From the NCBI GenBank assembly GCA_017577715.1, contig PKRC01000003.1, positions 167,445-231,444 of the forward strand: a stretch of DNA of 64,000 nt. Direction: 5' to 3'. Source of the DNA: Clostridia bacterium (GTDB lineage: Bacteria > Bacillota > Clostridia > Caldicoprobacterales > Caldicoprobacteraceae). This document shows positions 33,616 through 42,447 of the stretch, piece after piece. A program made the position numbers and the translations under genes. The notes beneath the pieces are model-generated. The model was not told the origin of the DNA, did no database searches, and saw nothing but the letters and a program-made list of their open reading frames with translations. Within the stretch, counting starts at the first letter, position 1. Each line of letters starts with the position of its first letter.

Positions 33616-35127
33616 TTACTGTATTGGTGTATTATCTTTATTTACCATTGCTGCTTCAAGGATGGCTTCCTGAGTGGCATCCTTTCTGTCAAAGATAGCA
33701 GTAACTCTGCCTTCGCGCATAACAACGATTCTATCGCTCATGCCCAGTATTTCGGGCATTTCGGACGAAATCATGATTATGCCATACCCTTGTTGTGCTA
33801 AATCGCTGATGATCTCATGGATGGATGACTTAGCTCCCACATCCACTCCTTTGGTAGGTTCATCCAATATGATGACCTTTAGGTCTAATGTCAGGAGCTT
33901 GGCAAAGACAACTTTTTGTTGGTTACCACCAGAAAGGTTGCTTGCAAGGGCAAAGACGTTTTTGGCTTTAATGTTGAGCTTTTGCGCTAATTCTCTTGCC
34001 GTTTTTATTTCCTTTTTGACATTTAACCATCCTCTCTTGGAAAACCTTTCTAACGCCGGTAAGGTGATATTTTTGCTGATTTCCCACTGGAGTATCAAAC
34101 CCTGCTTCTGTCTATCTTCGGGCAGATATCCTATGCCCAATTCCATAGCCTTCCATGGGGAATCGATCTTCACTTCTTTGCCTTCCAGATATATTTTTCC
34201 TTTATCGGGAGGTAAAAGCCCGAAAATAGACTGGCACACTTCTGTTCTGCCGGCACCAACGAGGCCTGTTAAACCGAGGATTTCCCCTCTATGCAACGTA
34301 AAGGAAACATCGGCAAATAATCCCGCCTTGGTTAAACCTTCCACCCTCAAGATTTCAGGTCCTTTCTCCACCTGCTTTTTGGGGAACAGTTGAGTGATCT
34401 CACGACCCACCATAGCAAAGATCAGCTTTTCCCTTGAAATTTCATTGATGTCCCAGGTACCTATATATTTTGCGTCGCGGAGTACGGTTACCCTGTCAGC
34501 CAGCCTGTACATGTCCTCTATTCTATGGGAAATCAATATGATTGAAGCGCCGTTGTCTCTGAGTTGTTCGGTTATCCTGTACAGCTCTTCGCATTCCCTC
34601 TTTGTGAGGGCTGCTGTTGGTTCATCCATTATGATGATCTTAGCATTTGTGGAAAGCGCTTTGGCAATTTCAACGATTTGCTGCTGGGCTATGCTGAGAG
34701 AGCCCATTTGAGACCTGGGATCGAATTTAGCGCCTAAGGATTCAAGCAATTTTTCAGCTTCTGAATGCATCTCATTCCATAGGATCTTGTTTGAATATTT
34801 TTGTGTTATTTCGTGTCCCATAAATATGTTTTCAGTAACGGTAAGGTCGGGATAACAGGTGACATGTTGATAAATTGCTGCAATCCCCAGCTTTTTGGCA
34901 TCGTTGGGGTTTCTTATGTGTACCCTTTGTCCTTCTACATATATTTCTCCTTCATCGGGAAGATGAACTCCCGTAATGATTTTAACCAATGTGGATTTTC
35001 CTGCTCCGTTTTCCCCCATTAGAGCATGAATTTCTCCACGTCTAAGTTGGAATTGGACGTTGTCTAGAGCTTTTACCCCAGAAAAGGCTTTGGAGATCCC
35101 TCTTAATTCAAGTATGTGTTCAGCCAT
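33616..35127 (-). CDS. sugar ABC transporter ATPase, two nucleotide-binding domains (RhaT-like)
   Basis: 503-aa double-domain ATPase. Domain 1 has Walker A GENGAGKST near residues 38-46, a RhaT-type AAIYQHVTCYPDLTVTENIF segment, signature-like SLSIAQQQIVEIA and Walker B IIIMDEPTAAL. Domain 2 has the usual degenerate Walker A GLVGAGRTE, a full signature LSGGNQQKVVFAK and Walker B VIILDEPTKGVD. This matches normal RbsA/RhaT/LsrA ATPases and it directly precedes the permease genes, so it is the better candidate for the working motor. GATAGGAG precedes the ATG. Confidence 0.92.
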   Translation of the reverse strand: MAEHILELRGISKAFSGVKALDNVQFQLRRGEIHALMGENGAGKSTLVKIITGVHLPDEGEIYVEGQRVHIRNPNDAKKLGIAAIYQHVTCYPDLTVTENIFMGHEITQKYSNKILWNEMHSEAEKLLESLGAKFDPRSQMGSLSIAQQQIVEIAKALSTNAKIIIMDEPTAALTKRECEELYRITEQLRDNGASIILISHRIEDMYRLADRVTVLRDAKYIGTWDINEISREKLIFAMVGREITQLFPKKQVEKGPEILRVEGLTKAGLFADVSFTLHRGEILGLTGLVGAGRTEVCQSIFGLLPPDKGKIYLEGKEVKIDSPWKAMELGIGYLPEDRQKQGLILQWEISKNITLPALERFSKRGWLNVKKEIKTARELAQKLNIKAKNVFALASNLSGGNQQKVVFAKLLTLDLKVIILDEPTKGVDVGAKSSIHEIISDLAQQGYGIIMISSEMPEILGMSDRIVVMREGRVTAIFDRKDATQEAILEAAMVNKDNTPIQ

Positions 35128-35335
35128 AGCGTTCTGCTCCTATCTTTTTAAGATATTTTTGAGGATGTAAGTGATGTAAGTTTTGTAAGGATGAAGCAGC
35201 AAATTTTAGAACAAATGTTTGATTGAGTATTTTTGTTTTCGATTTTGTTCTTTTATGTTTATTTTATATATTCTATGCATTTTCTAAAAATCCTTCTCTA
35301 ACTTATAAAATTTTTATAAAAACTTAACTTTTGCT

Positions 35336-36835
35336 TTAATCGTCTTTGCCCCCCGAAGCATAATACAGTATTTTTTGTTCGGTTGCATGCTCTCTATCCA
35401 ATACTTTTCGTATTTCCCCATTGTACATTACCAATATCTTATCGCACATGCCTATGATTTCTTCGATATTGGATGAAACCATGATGATGGCTGTTCCCGA
35501 GAGGACCAATTCATTTATGATGTTGTATATATCCACTTTTGAGCAAATGTCTATGCCGGCGGAGGGTTCATCGATGATAAAGATTTTTGAGTTGGTGAAG
35601 AGCCATTTTGCAAAAATGACTTTCTTTTTTTTACCTCCGCTCAATATGCTGATTATATCGTTTTCATTGCACCCTATTTCCAACCTTTCTATCATATCCC
35701 TGGCATGATATGACTCTGCAGCGTTGTCTATGAATCCCATTGTGGAAATCCGTTGTAGATTTGTAATCGTTATGTTGACGTTTGTTGGCATATTGGATAT
35801 GAGGCCTTCTTCGGTGTCGATGGCGCTTACAAAGCACAGTCCGTTTATTTTAGCAGTATATGGGTCCATGGATTTAAAAGCTTTGCCGTTTATGTATATT
35901 TTTCCTTGGAAGGGCCCAACTATTCCAAATAGTACTCTGGCAAGAACGTCTTTGCCCGAATCGGTCAGTCCCGTAATTCCCAGGATTTCGCCTTCACTTA
36001 ATTCGAAATTGATGTTTTTTATTTTGTCATTGTAGGACAAATTTTCTACCCGTAATATGTTTTTACCGGTTTTGACTTTGAGTTTTGGATATTTATCATA
36101 TACTTCCTTACCGGACATGGCTTTGATGAGTTCATGTATATTCGTTGTGTTTATATCTTTCGTTACAATCAATTCTCCATCCCTGATTACCGATACCAGA
36201 TCGGCGATCTTCTTTATCTCTTCCACTCTGTGAGAAATATATATGACGGTTATTCCAAGTTTTTTAAGGTCTTTGATGACTTTAAAAAGCAGTTCGGTTT
36301 CCTGCTCCGTCAAAGCTACGGTTGGTTCATCCATTATGATGATGTTGGCATTTTGCGATAGGGCTTTAATGATTTCGATAAATTTTTGTTGTCCGGCGCT
36401 TAAATTGCTTACAGCCGTTTTAGGATTTATATTAAGGCCAAAATAATCCAGGTATTTATAGGTTTCCTTATGGGCCTTGGCCCAGTCGATTATTTTGATG
36501 AATTTTAATTTCTTGAGAGGTTCCCGGCGAATGAAGATGTTTTCGGTGACGTTTAAATCGGGGAAAAGCCGACATTCTTGATAAATCATGGCTATGCCCA
36601 ACTCTTGGGCATGTTTTGGGCCATTTATGTGTACCCGCTGTCCATTTATGAAAATGTCGCCCGAATCGGGTGGGAACAGGCCGGCCAGAATCTTCATCAG
36701 CGTAGTTTTTCCGGCGCCGTTTTCGCCTATGATGGCATGAACTTGCCCTTTATCAGCAAAAAAGTTCACGTTTTTTAGGACAACATTTCCGTTAAACTGC
36801 TTTGTAATATTTTTCATTTCCAGAAAGTGTCTCAA
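35336..36835 (-). CDS. second double-domain sugar ABC ATPase, divergent
   Basis: 499-aa paralogue of the downstream ATPase. Domain 1 is well kept: GENGAGKTT near residues 37-45, LSAGQQKFIEI, IIIMDEPTVALTEQE. Domain 2 is altered: the Walker A position reads GLTDSGKD (Asp for Ser/Thr, no GAGR), and the signature reads LSGGKKKKVIFAKW, with QQ replaced by lysines; Walker B IFIIDEPSAGID remains. It is richer in Lys/Ile/Asn than neighbours. The TTG start at 36835 is preceded by AGGGGAG. Two complete ATPases for one permease pair is unusual; it could be a subunit partner, a regulator or a relic. A 208-bp AT-rich gap separates it from the next ATPase. Confidence 0.85.
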   Translation of the reverse strand: MRHFLEMKNITKQFNGNVVLKNVNFFADKGQVHAIIGENGAGKTTLMKILAGLFPPDSGDIFINGQRVHINGPKHAQELGIAMIYQECRLFPDLNVTENIFIRREPLKKLKFIKIIDWAKAHKETYKYLDYFGLNINPKTAVSNLSAGQQKFIEIIKALSQNANIIIMDEPTVALTEQETELLFKVIKDLKKLGITVIYISHRVEEIKKIADLVSVIRDGELIVTKDINTTNIHELIKAMSGKEVYDKYPKLKVKTGKNILRVENLSYNDKIKNINFELSEGEILGITGLTDSGKDVLARVLFGIVGPFQGKIYINGKAFKSMDPYTAKINGLCFVSAIDTEEGLISNMPTNVNITITNLQRISTMGFIDNAAESYHARDMIERLEIGCNENDIISILSGGKKKKVIFAKWLFTNSKIFIIDEPSAGIDICSKVDIYNIINELVLSGTAIIMVSSNIEEIIGMCDKILVMYNGEIRKVLDREHATEQKILYYASGGKDD

Positions 36836-36888
36836 AATACTCCCCTCTTTCCCCTGCCCCTATGGGAAGATACAGCGTTTATGCATAT

Positions 36889-37662
36889 TTACTTAAATTC
36901 GAAAGTCGTATATAGCTTTATTCCTTTTTCAAAAAAGAACTTTTTGTATTCCGGGGGCACCTGTTTGTTTGTTATGATTTTTTTGGCCATGGTTAGATTG
37001 CCCAGCTTGGCAAAAGAAGTACGGTTAAATTTTGTGTAATCAGCCATGATGATGAATTCTTTGGATATCTCTCTGATTTTTTCAATTATCATTATTTCTT
37101 CTTTGCTACCTAAAGTGTAACCCGCATCGAAATCCACGCCCTTTACGTTGATGAAAGCCTTGTTGATATAAATTCCATTCAGGGTTTGAAGGGTGAACTC
37201 CCCTACGAGGGTCGTTGTGGAGTGGATTAAAGTTCCACCGGTGACTATGACTTTCAATCCCGGCTTATTTTTCAACTCATAGGCTATGGCCAGATCGTTT
37301 GTAACCACAGTAAGGTTTTTGCTTTTAAGGTGTCGGGTAAGTTCAAAACAGGCTCTACCAGGGCTTAAATAGATGGCCTCGTTGTCCTCCACCATTTCAG
37401 CGGCAATTTTGCCTATCATTTTGTTTTCTTCTATGTTATCCTTTTCTTCATATTCAAATGATGAGGACTGCTGGAAGATATTTTCATTTAAAACGGCTCC
37501 TCCATAGGTTTTAATGGCAAAACCTTCCTTTTCAAGCTTATCCAGATCTCTTCGTATGGTGACCTCTGTTACCGAGAAGAGTTGGCTCAGCTCTATTACG
37601 TCTACCCTTTTTTCCTTGAGCAAAATTTCTTTAATTTTGTTCAATCTTTCAATTGCAAACAT
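36889..37662 (-). CDS. DeoR/GlpR family transcriptional regulator
   Basis: 257-aa sugar-responsive repressor: N-terminal helix-turn-helix with the DeoR pattern RLNKIKEILLKEKRVDVIEL, then LSQLFSVTEVTIRRDLDKLE and GGAV, followed by the DeoRC sensor domain (MIGKIAAEMVEDNEAIYLSP, VTNDLAIAYEL, VTGGTLIHSTTTLVGE, DYTKFNRTSFAKLG). The sensor binds a phosphorylated sugar. It starts the leftward operon, 53 bp before the first ATPase, so it most likely controls the transporter and itself. Rhamnose catabolic genes are not in the window, so the inducer stays open. AAGGGG precedes the ATG. Confidence 0.9.
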   Translation of the reverse strand: MFAIERLNKIKEILLKEKRVDVIELSQLFSVTEVTIRRDLDKLEKEGFAIKTYGGAVLNENIFQQSSSFEYEEKDNIEENKMIGKIAAEMVEDNEAIYLSPGRACFELTRHLKSKNLTVVTNDLAIAYELKNKPGLKVIVTGGTLIHSTTTLVGEFTLQTLNGIYINKAFINVKGVDFDAGYTLGSKEEIMIIEKIREISKEFIIMADYTKFNRTSFAKLGNLTMAKKIITNKQVPPEYKKFFFEKGIKLYTTFEFK

Positions 37663-37936
37663 CTCGTACCCCTTGTGTTAATTGTTTTACTAATAATAAG
37701 CAAATGTTCACAAAAGATAATGATCGTAACTATATAAAAATATTCTACTAAGAGCTATAAAATCCTCTTTTTTATGACAAGTTTTATAACTAGTTTTATG
37801 TAACCCAAAAATGATGTAATGACAAAGAAGAGTTTTGAAAACACCATGATAAGATGATATAATTATAAAGTCAAAAATTAAAAAGTCAAAAGAATTATTG
37901 ATGCCTAGGTAGAGTATAAAGAGGAGGAGTTTTTTA

Positions 37937-39181
37937 ATGATAAGCAAAAAGGCCGCTGCATGGGGAGCCGTTGTCATCATCCTCATCACTGCATTCTTTT
38001 CATCCTTTTTGACCTTTCAGGTTAGCAAGTATATCGACATCCAGAGTGGGAACAGGTATGTGGTGAGTAAGGAAGTATATCAGCTGCTTGAGAAATACCA
38101 GTTGCTAGAGGAAGTGAGGCAGACCATTGAAAAGGATTATATAGAAGAACCCGATAAGGACAAGCTGTTGGTCGGTGCTATAAAGGGCATGGCAGCCGCG
38201 CTGGAAGACCCATATACTTCTTATTTTACTGCCGAAGAGTACAAGGAATTTATCGTGCAGACCCAGGGAAGCTATGCTGGCATAGGTCTTATGGTCACAG
38301 TGGATGAAGAGGATAACCTGATAACTGTTGTTAGGGCTTTTAAGGACAGCCCCGCTGCCAAAGCCGGTATACAGCAGGGGGATAAGATCATCAGAGTCGA
38401 GGATATGGACGTAAGCGGGAGCGAGTTGGAAAAAGCGGTTAGCATGATGAAGGGGGAACCGGGTACAAAGGTGAACATCACCATCTTGAGGGATGGGAAG
38501 GAGCTTAACTTTACGCTAGAACGGGCTATCATCGAAATTCCTGACTTGGAATACAGGATGTTAGACAGCGATATAGGCTATATATGGCTGTACCAGTTTG
38601 ATGAGAATTCGCCGAAAAACTTCAAGAATGCCATAGAGGACCTCAAGGGCCAGGGAATGAAAGGGCTTATACTGGATTTACGCGGCAATCCCGGTGGCCT
38701 GTTACAGGCATGTACTGAGATTGCTGATATGTTGTTGCCCGAGGGGTTGATTGTATACAGCGAAAATCGCCAGGGAATAGGAGAGAAGTACTATTCCGAT
38801 AAGGAATATCTGGGGATTCCTTTGGTGGTGTTGGTCAACGAATACAGCGCTAGCGCCTCGGAGGTGTTGTCGGGCGCCATTCAGGATTATGGCGTGGGTA
38901 CCATAATCGGAAAAACTACCTTTGGAAAGGGGTTGGTTCAAGGATTGCGGGGTCCATTTAAGGACGGTTCGGCTCTCAAAATAACCATTGCAAAATACTT
39001 TACTCCAAAGGGAAGGGATATACATCAAAAAGGCGTTGTGCCCGACATCGAAGTGGACTTGAGCGAGGAAGCTAAGAATTACCTAAGGGAAAATTCTGGC
39101 GGTGAGCTGCCGGAGGAACTGGATAACCAGCTACAAAAGGGCATTGAGGAGTTGAAGAAGATGCTCAGCCAGCACGAATAG
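37937..39181 (+). CDS. S41 family C-terminal processing peptidase (CtpA/CtpB-like)
   Basis: 414-aa membrane-anchored serine protease. N-terminal helix near residues 10-28, a helical linker, PDZ domain around 110-195 (SPAAKAGIQQGDKIIRVED) and the S41 catalytic domain: DLRGNPGGLL near 247-256, NEYSASASEV near 301-310 and GKTTFGKGLVQ near 325-335. By comparison with B. subtilis CtpB the Ser-Lys-Gln set is Ser306, Lys331 and Gln335. CtpB cleaves SpoIVFA during sporulation; related proteases trim cell-wall proteins. GGAGGAG precedes the ATG. Its usual upstream neighbours (ftsEX, M23) are 7.6 kb away beyond the sugar operon. Confidence 0.93.
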   Translation: MISKKAAAWGAVVIILITAFFSSFLTFQVSKYIDIQSGNRYVVSKEVYQLLEKYQLLEEVRQTIEKDYIEEPDKDKLLVGAIKGMAAALEDPYTSYFTAEEYKEFIVQTQGSYAGIGLMVTVDEEDNLITVVRAFKDSPAAKAGIQQGDKIIRVEDMDVSGSELEKAVSMMKGEPGTKVNITILRDGKELNFTLERAIIEIPDLEYRMLDSDIGYIWLYQFDENSPKNFKNAIEDLKGQGMKGLILDLRGNPGGLLQACTEIADMLLPEGLIVYSENRQGIGEKYYSDKEYLGIPLVVLVNEYSASASEVLSGAIQDYGVGTIIGKTTFGKGLVQGLRGPFKDGSALKITIAKYFTPKGRDIHQKGVVPDIEVDLSEEAKNYLRENSGGELPEELDNQLQKGIEELKKMLSQHE

Positions 39182-39193
39182 GGGGTTTTTGGC

Positions 39194-40429
39194 TTGGCTT
39201 TGATAAAGCTCATATTTTCTTCTTTTGCGCAGGCTATAACCAGTTTGTTCTTTATTGGCATTGTGATGGTGGCTTATCTGTATATACAGAGGAATGCGCG
39301 GCTTGAGGAGTCGTGGCTGGGGGTTTTGCGTAATCCAGTGTCTACCCAGCTTGCTGATGTGGTGCTGTATGGCATGCTGGTGGGGCTGATGGCCAGCATC
39401 CTCATAGTGCTCATCGGCATCGCCATCGATTACAATGCCATACTCTTTATTTGGCCTCTAGCGCTGTTCCTTATGTTGTTCAATCAAAGGTATATATGCT
39501 TTTCCTATGCCGGAGGGATAGTTTCGCTGGTAAGCTTGCTTACCGGGTGGCCTAAAATAGACGTATCGTCCTTGATCGCCCTGGTTGGGGTATTGCACCT
39601 GATGGAGAGCTTGCTCATCATACTGGATGGCTATAAGGACAGCCTTCCTGTATGGACTGAACATAAGATGTTCAAGCCTGTGGGAGCCTATCTCATGCAG
39701 AAGATGTGGCCCATACCTTTGGTGGTGTTGGTGGTACCCGAAGCCAGCACCAGTCTGGCCCCGGGTGGGGCCGTTGCGATGCCGGACTGGTGGCCGCTCT
39801 TTAAACCGCAAACTATGTCTCAGGTATTTGCGCTCATACCCATTGTGGCCGTTTTGGGGTACGGCGATATTGCCATAACCCAGCTGCCCAAGGAGAGGGC
39901 ACGGGAATCAGGATTTTGGCTGGGGGTATACAGCACGGCCATTCTGATCATGGCCGTGGTTTCTTCCAGGATTTACTGGGTAAAATACCTTGCGGCGGTG
40001 AGTACCCCTCTGTTTCATGAGCTGTTCATCATTCTGAGCAAACGGGAGCAGTTGCGCGGCAAACCGGCCTTCACGGTTCCTTGGAAGGGGCTTAGGGTGC
40101 TGGAAGTGATTCCTGAAGGCCCGGCGCAGAGAATGGGTATTCAACCCGGAGATATACTGCTTAAGCTTAATGGAAGGGATATAAACAGCGAGGATATGGT
40201 GGAGGAGGTTTTAAGCCAGTGCGGAGGCTTCATATGGGTGGACGTCGAGCGCAAAGGGAAGGCCATGACCCTGGAATACAGGGATTATCAGAAGGGAATC
40301 GATAACTTGGGCATTGTGTTTGTTCCACGCAACACCGGTAAATACTTTCGTATAGATGAACAAAAGGGGCTCATATTCAGGCTGTGGAAGGGAAGACGGC
40401 ACAATTTAAAAGAGGCACAGGAAAAATAG
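39194..40429 (+). CDS. MinJ-like PDZ membrane protein
   Basis: 411-aa protein with about seven to eight hydrophobic segments in residues 5-285 and a C-terminal PDZ domain near 300-370 (GLRVLEVIPEGPAQRMGIQP, then GDILLKLNGRDINSEDM). Topology, length and position after a CtpB-type gene and before uvrB match B. subtilis MinJ, which links DivIVA to MinCD at division sites. Assignment rests on topology and synteny. TTG at 39194 is eight bases after GGGGG. The coding end overlaps the terminator stem. Confidence 0.75.
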   Translation: MALIKLIFSSFAQAITSLFFIGIVMVAYLYIQRNARLEESWLGVLRNPVSTQLADVVLYGMLVGLMASILIVLIGIAIDYNAILFIWPLALFLMLFNQRYICFSYAGGIVSLVSLLTGWPKIDVSSLIALVGVLHLMESLLIILDGYKDSLPVWTEHKMFKPVGAYLMQKMWPIPLVVLVVPEASTSLAPGGAVAMPDWWPLFKPQTMSQVFALIPIVAVLGYGDIAITQLPKERARESGFWLGVYSTAILIMAVVSSRIYWVKYLAAVSTPLFHELFIILSKREQLRGKPAFTVPWKGLRVLEVIPEGPAQRMGIQPGDILLKLNGRDINSEDMVEEVLSQCGGFIWVDVERKGKAMTLEYRDYQKGIDNLGIVFVPRNTGKYFRIDEQKGLIFRLWKGRRHNLKEAQEK

Positions 40430-40446
40430 CCTGTGCCTCTTTTAAA
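40405..40446. terminator. terminator overlapping the end of the MinJ-like gene
   Basis: TTTAAAAGAGGCACAGG (40405-40421) pairs with CCTGTGCCTCTTTTAAA (40430-40446), a perfect 17-bp stem whose 5' arm encodes the last residues of the protein and whose loop contains the stop codon. Confidence 0.88.
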
Positions 40447-40545
40447 TCGCTATGTTAAAAGGCGGGGTTTGATAGATGGTTTGCTGGGCAACAGGTTAAA
40501 CTATAGATGAGGGATGAGCACAAAATTGAGGAAAGGGGAATATCG

Positions 40546-41388
40546 ATGTCACAGGAAATGCAAAACCCAAAGGTAGGGCAGGGGAGTATCCCTAAATCCA
40601 CCAATCCCTATGGACGTATAAAGCACGTGGTGGCGGTGATGAGCGGCAAAGGAGGAGTTGGCAAGTCATCCGTGACAGCGCTGCTTGCCACGTGGCTTCA
40701 GGATAAAGGATATAGGGTGGGAATCCTGGACGCTGATATAACCGGCCCTAGCATACCCAAGCTGTTTGGAATAAAAGGCAAGGCAAAGAGCAGGGAAGGT
40801 GCGCTGCTGCCAGCCGTTACAGCTAAGGGCATTGAGGTCATGTCCATAAACTTGCTTCTGGATAGGGAGGACCAGCCTGTCATATGGCGCGGCCCCCTAA
40901 TATCGGGCGTCGTCAAACAGTTCTACGAGGAGGTGGACTGGGGCGATCTGGATTTCCTCATGGTGGACCTGCCGCCTGGAACGGGCGATGCTCCGCTGAC
41001 GGTTATGCAATTCCTTCCTCTCGACGGGATGGTGGTGGTCACCTCGCCCCAGGAACTGGTGGGCTTGATAGTAAGGAAGGCTATACACATGGCTAAAATG
41101 ATGAGCGTCAAAGTTGTGGGCTTTGTGGAGAACATGAGCCATCTTCAATGTCCCAAGTGCGGGGAGGTAATACAGCTTTTTGGTCCCAGCAAGGGAGAGC
41201 GGGTTGAAAAGGAAACGGGAATCCCCTTCCTGGGCAGCCTGCCTATCATACCCGATATAGCGCAGCTCGGCGATGAGGGGCGGATCGAGCTGGTACATCA
41301 CCTGTATCCTGACTTTTTTGAGCCGGTTGCTCAAAGGTTCATGGAACGGTTTGAAGATTTTAGGGGCCAAGCCGGTGGAAAGCCATGA
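40546..41388 (+). CDS. Mrp/NBP35-type P-loop ATPase (Fe-S carrier)
   Basis: 280-aa cytoplasmic ATPase with the deviant Walker A SGKGGVGKSS near residues 33-42, switch region LDADITGPSIPKLFG, DLPPGTGDAPLTVMQFLPLD near 144-163 and a CPKC cluster-binding motif near 204-207. Mrp/ApbC proteins bind and pass on 4Fe-4S clusters. ATG at 40546 has AAAGGGG seven bases upstream; the frame opens at 40507. It converges with a cysteine-rich protein gene 4 bp away. Confidence 0.92.
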   Translation: MSQEMQNPKVGQGSIPKSTNPYGRIKHVVAVMSGKGGVGKSSVTALLATWLQDKGYRVGILDADITGPSIPKLFGIKGKAKSREGALLPAVTAKGIEVMSINLLLDREDQPVIWRGPLISGVVKQFYEEVDWGDLDFLMVDLPPGTGDAPLTVMQFLPLDGMVVVTSPQELVGLIVRKAIHMAKMMSVKVVGFVENMSHLQCPKCGEVIQLFGPSKGERVEKETGIPFLGSLPIIPDIAQLGDEGRIELVHHLYPDFFEPVAQRFMERFEDFRGQAGGKP

Positions 41389-41392
41389 CGCG

Positions 41393-42064
41393 TTAAGCTC
41401 CCCGGCTAAAGCCCTGGCTTATAACTATGGGCTGCAGTTGAGGAAAATCATAGATGTTTAGCGGTATTTCCTGGAGCAGCTTTACGGTGCCCTCCAGGTC
41501 TCTGACCAAGTCCAGATCGTTTTCAAAGAGTATTTCCCTTAGGGAGGTGTTTTCCCACTCCACCCACCTTACATATCTTTCCCTTTCTCTCATATACGCT
41601 TCAAAATTGCGATCGCTTTTTATCTTTTCCATGACCTCGTTGCACAGGAAAAGGTTGCAGACGTACGTCCTGTAGCGCGGCGGAAGGGAGCATCCGTAGC
41701 CGCTTTTGACAAAGGGGCAAGCCTTGAAGAATATGGAGTGGTCCCTGATGCTATCGGTATCGATCTTGTTTCCGCTTTCCATGTATTTCATATAGCCTTC
41801 CTCATCAAAGTATCCTTTGGCATGGATCTCAAAAGAATGTATTTCCGATGAAGGAAGCTTACTTATAGATTTTAATATGTGCAATCCTTTCAGCGAATGA
41901 GCCATCCTCTGTATGTCCAAAAGGGTGAATCTGGGGTAGTAATAACAGCACCCCCTGTTTTTAATGCTGCACAGGCTTATGCCCATGATACTGGTACAGT
42001 TTTTGCAACCGGTATAGACATATTGTGGTATACCATGATCTACGTTGACATATACCATTTCCAT
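41393..42064 (-). CDS. cysteine-rich protein, function unknown
   Basis: 223-aa soluble protein with about nine Cys residues: CKNC near residues 20-23, CSIKNRGCC near 32-40, then single Cys residues in KACPF, GYGCSLPPRYRTYVCNLFLC in the second half. The spacing suggests one or two metal or Fe-S sites, somewhat like YkgJ/FliB-type cysteine clusters, but I do not recognise the family. The C-terminal 70 residues are helical and charged. ATG at 42064 is served by GGAAGATGG. It converges with the Mrp-type gene; shared Fe-S biology is a guess. Confidence 0.6.
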   Translation of the reverse strand: MEMVYVNVDHGIPQYVYTGCKNCTSIMGISLCSIKNRGCCYYYPRFTLLDIQRMAHSLKGLHILKSISKLPSSEIHSFEIHAKGYFDEEGYMKYMESGNKIDTDSIRDHSIFFKACPFVKSGYGCSLPPRYRTYVCNLFLCNEVMEKIKSDRNFEAYMRERERYVRWVEWENTSLREILFENDLDLVRDLEGTVKLLQEIPLNIYDFPQLQPIVISQGFSRGA

Positions 42065-42194
42065 ATCCAACCATCTTCCATTTTATTCAAATTTTTTACT
42101 TTTCTTATTATATTTTTGCTATTACGATAATGCAAGTTGTAATTTCGGGAAGAATATGCACAGAAAAATGTTAAAACGCATAAAGAGGTGAAAA

Positions 42195-42326
42195 ATGGTT
42201 GCTGAGCTCCTTCAGATGAAGTGTGGTTTAATTATATTAAACCATAGTGAGCCGCCTGTATGTTTGTGGTTGTTGAATATCTACACACCATACAGGATCT
42301 CTCACTATGGTTTTTATTATTTTTAA
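42195..42326 (+). other. small ORF coincident with two competing hairpins
   Basis: AAAGAGGTG followed by ATG at 42195 opens a 43-codon frame ending at TAA 42324-42326. Inside it TGGTTTAAT/ATTAAACCA (42224-42232/42236-42244) can form hairpin 1; AAACCATAGTGAG (42239-42251) with CTCACTATGGTTT (42301-42313), plus inner CCTGTATG/CATACAGG (42255-42262/42289-42296), forms hairpin 2 ending in TTTTTATTATTTTT. The hairpins share bases 42239-42244 and exclude each other. The rest of the 42065-42447 gap shows nothing recognisable. Confidence 0.5.
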
Positions 42327-42447
42327 ATATGGCATTTAGTTTTACAATGAGCCATCCCGCATTTCCAGCGTTTTCACGGTTACATTTATGGTTTTGAATC
42401 AGGGTTAGGGATGAGACATAGAAAGTACAGTATTGACAAACGGCCGT

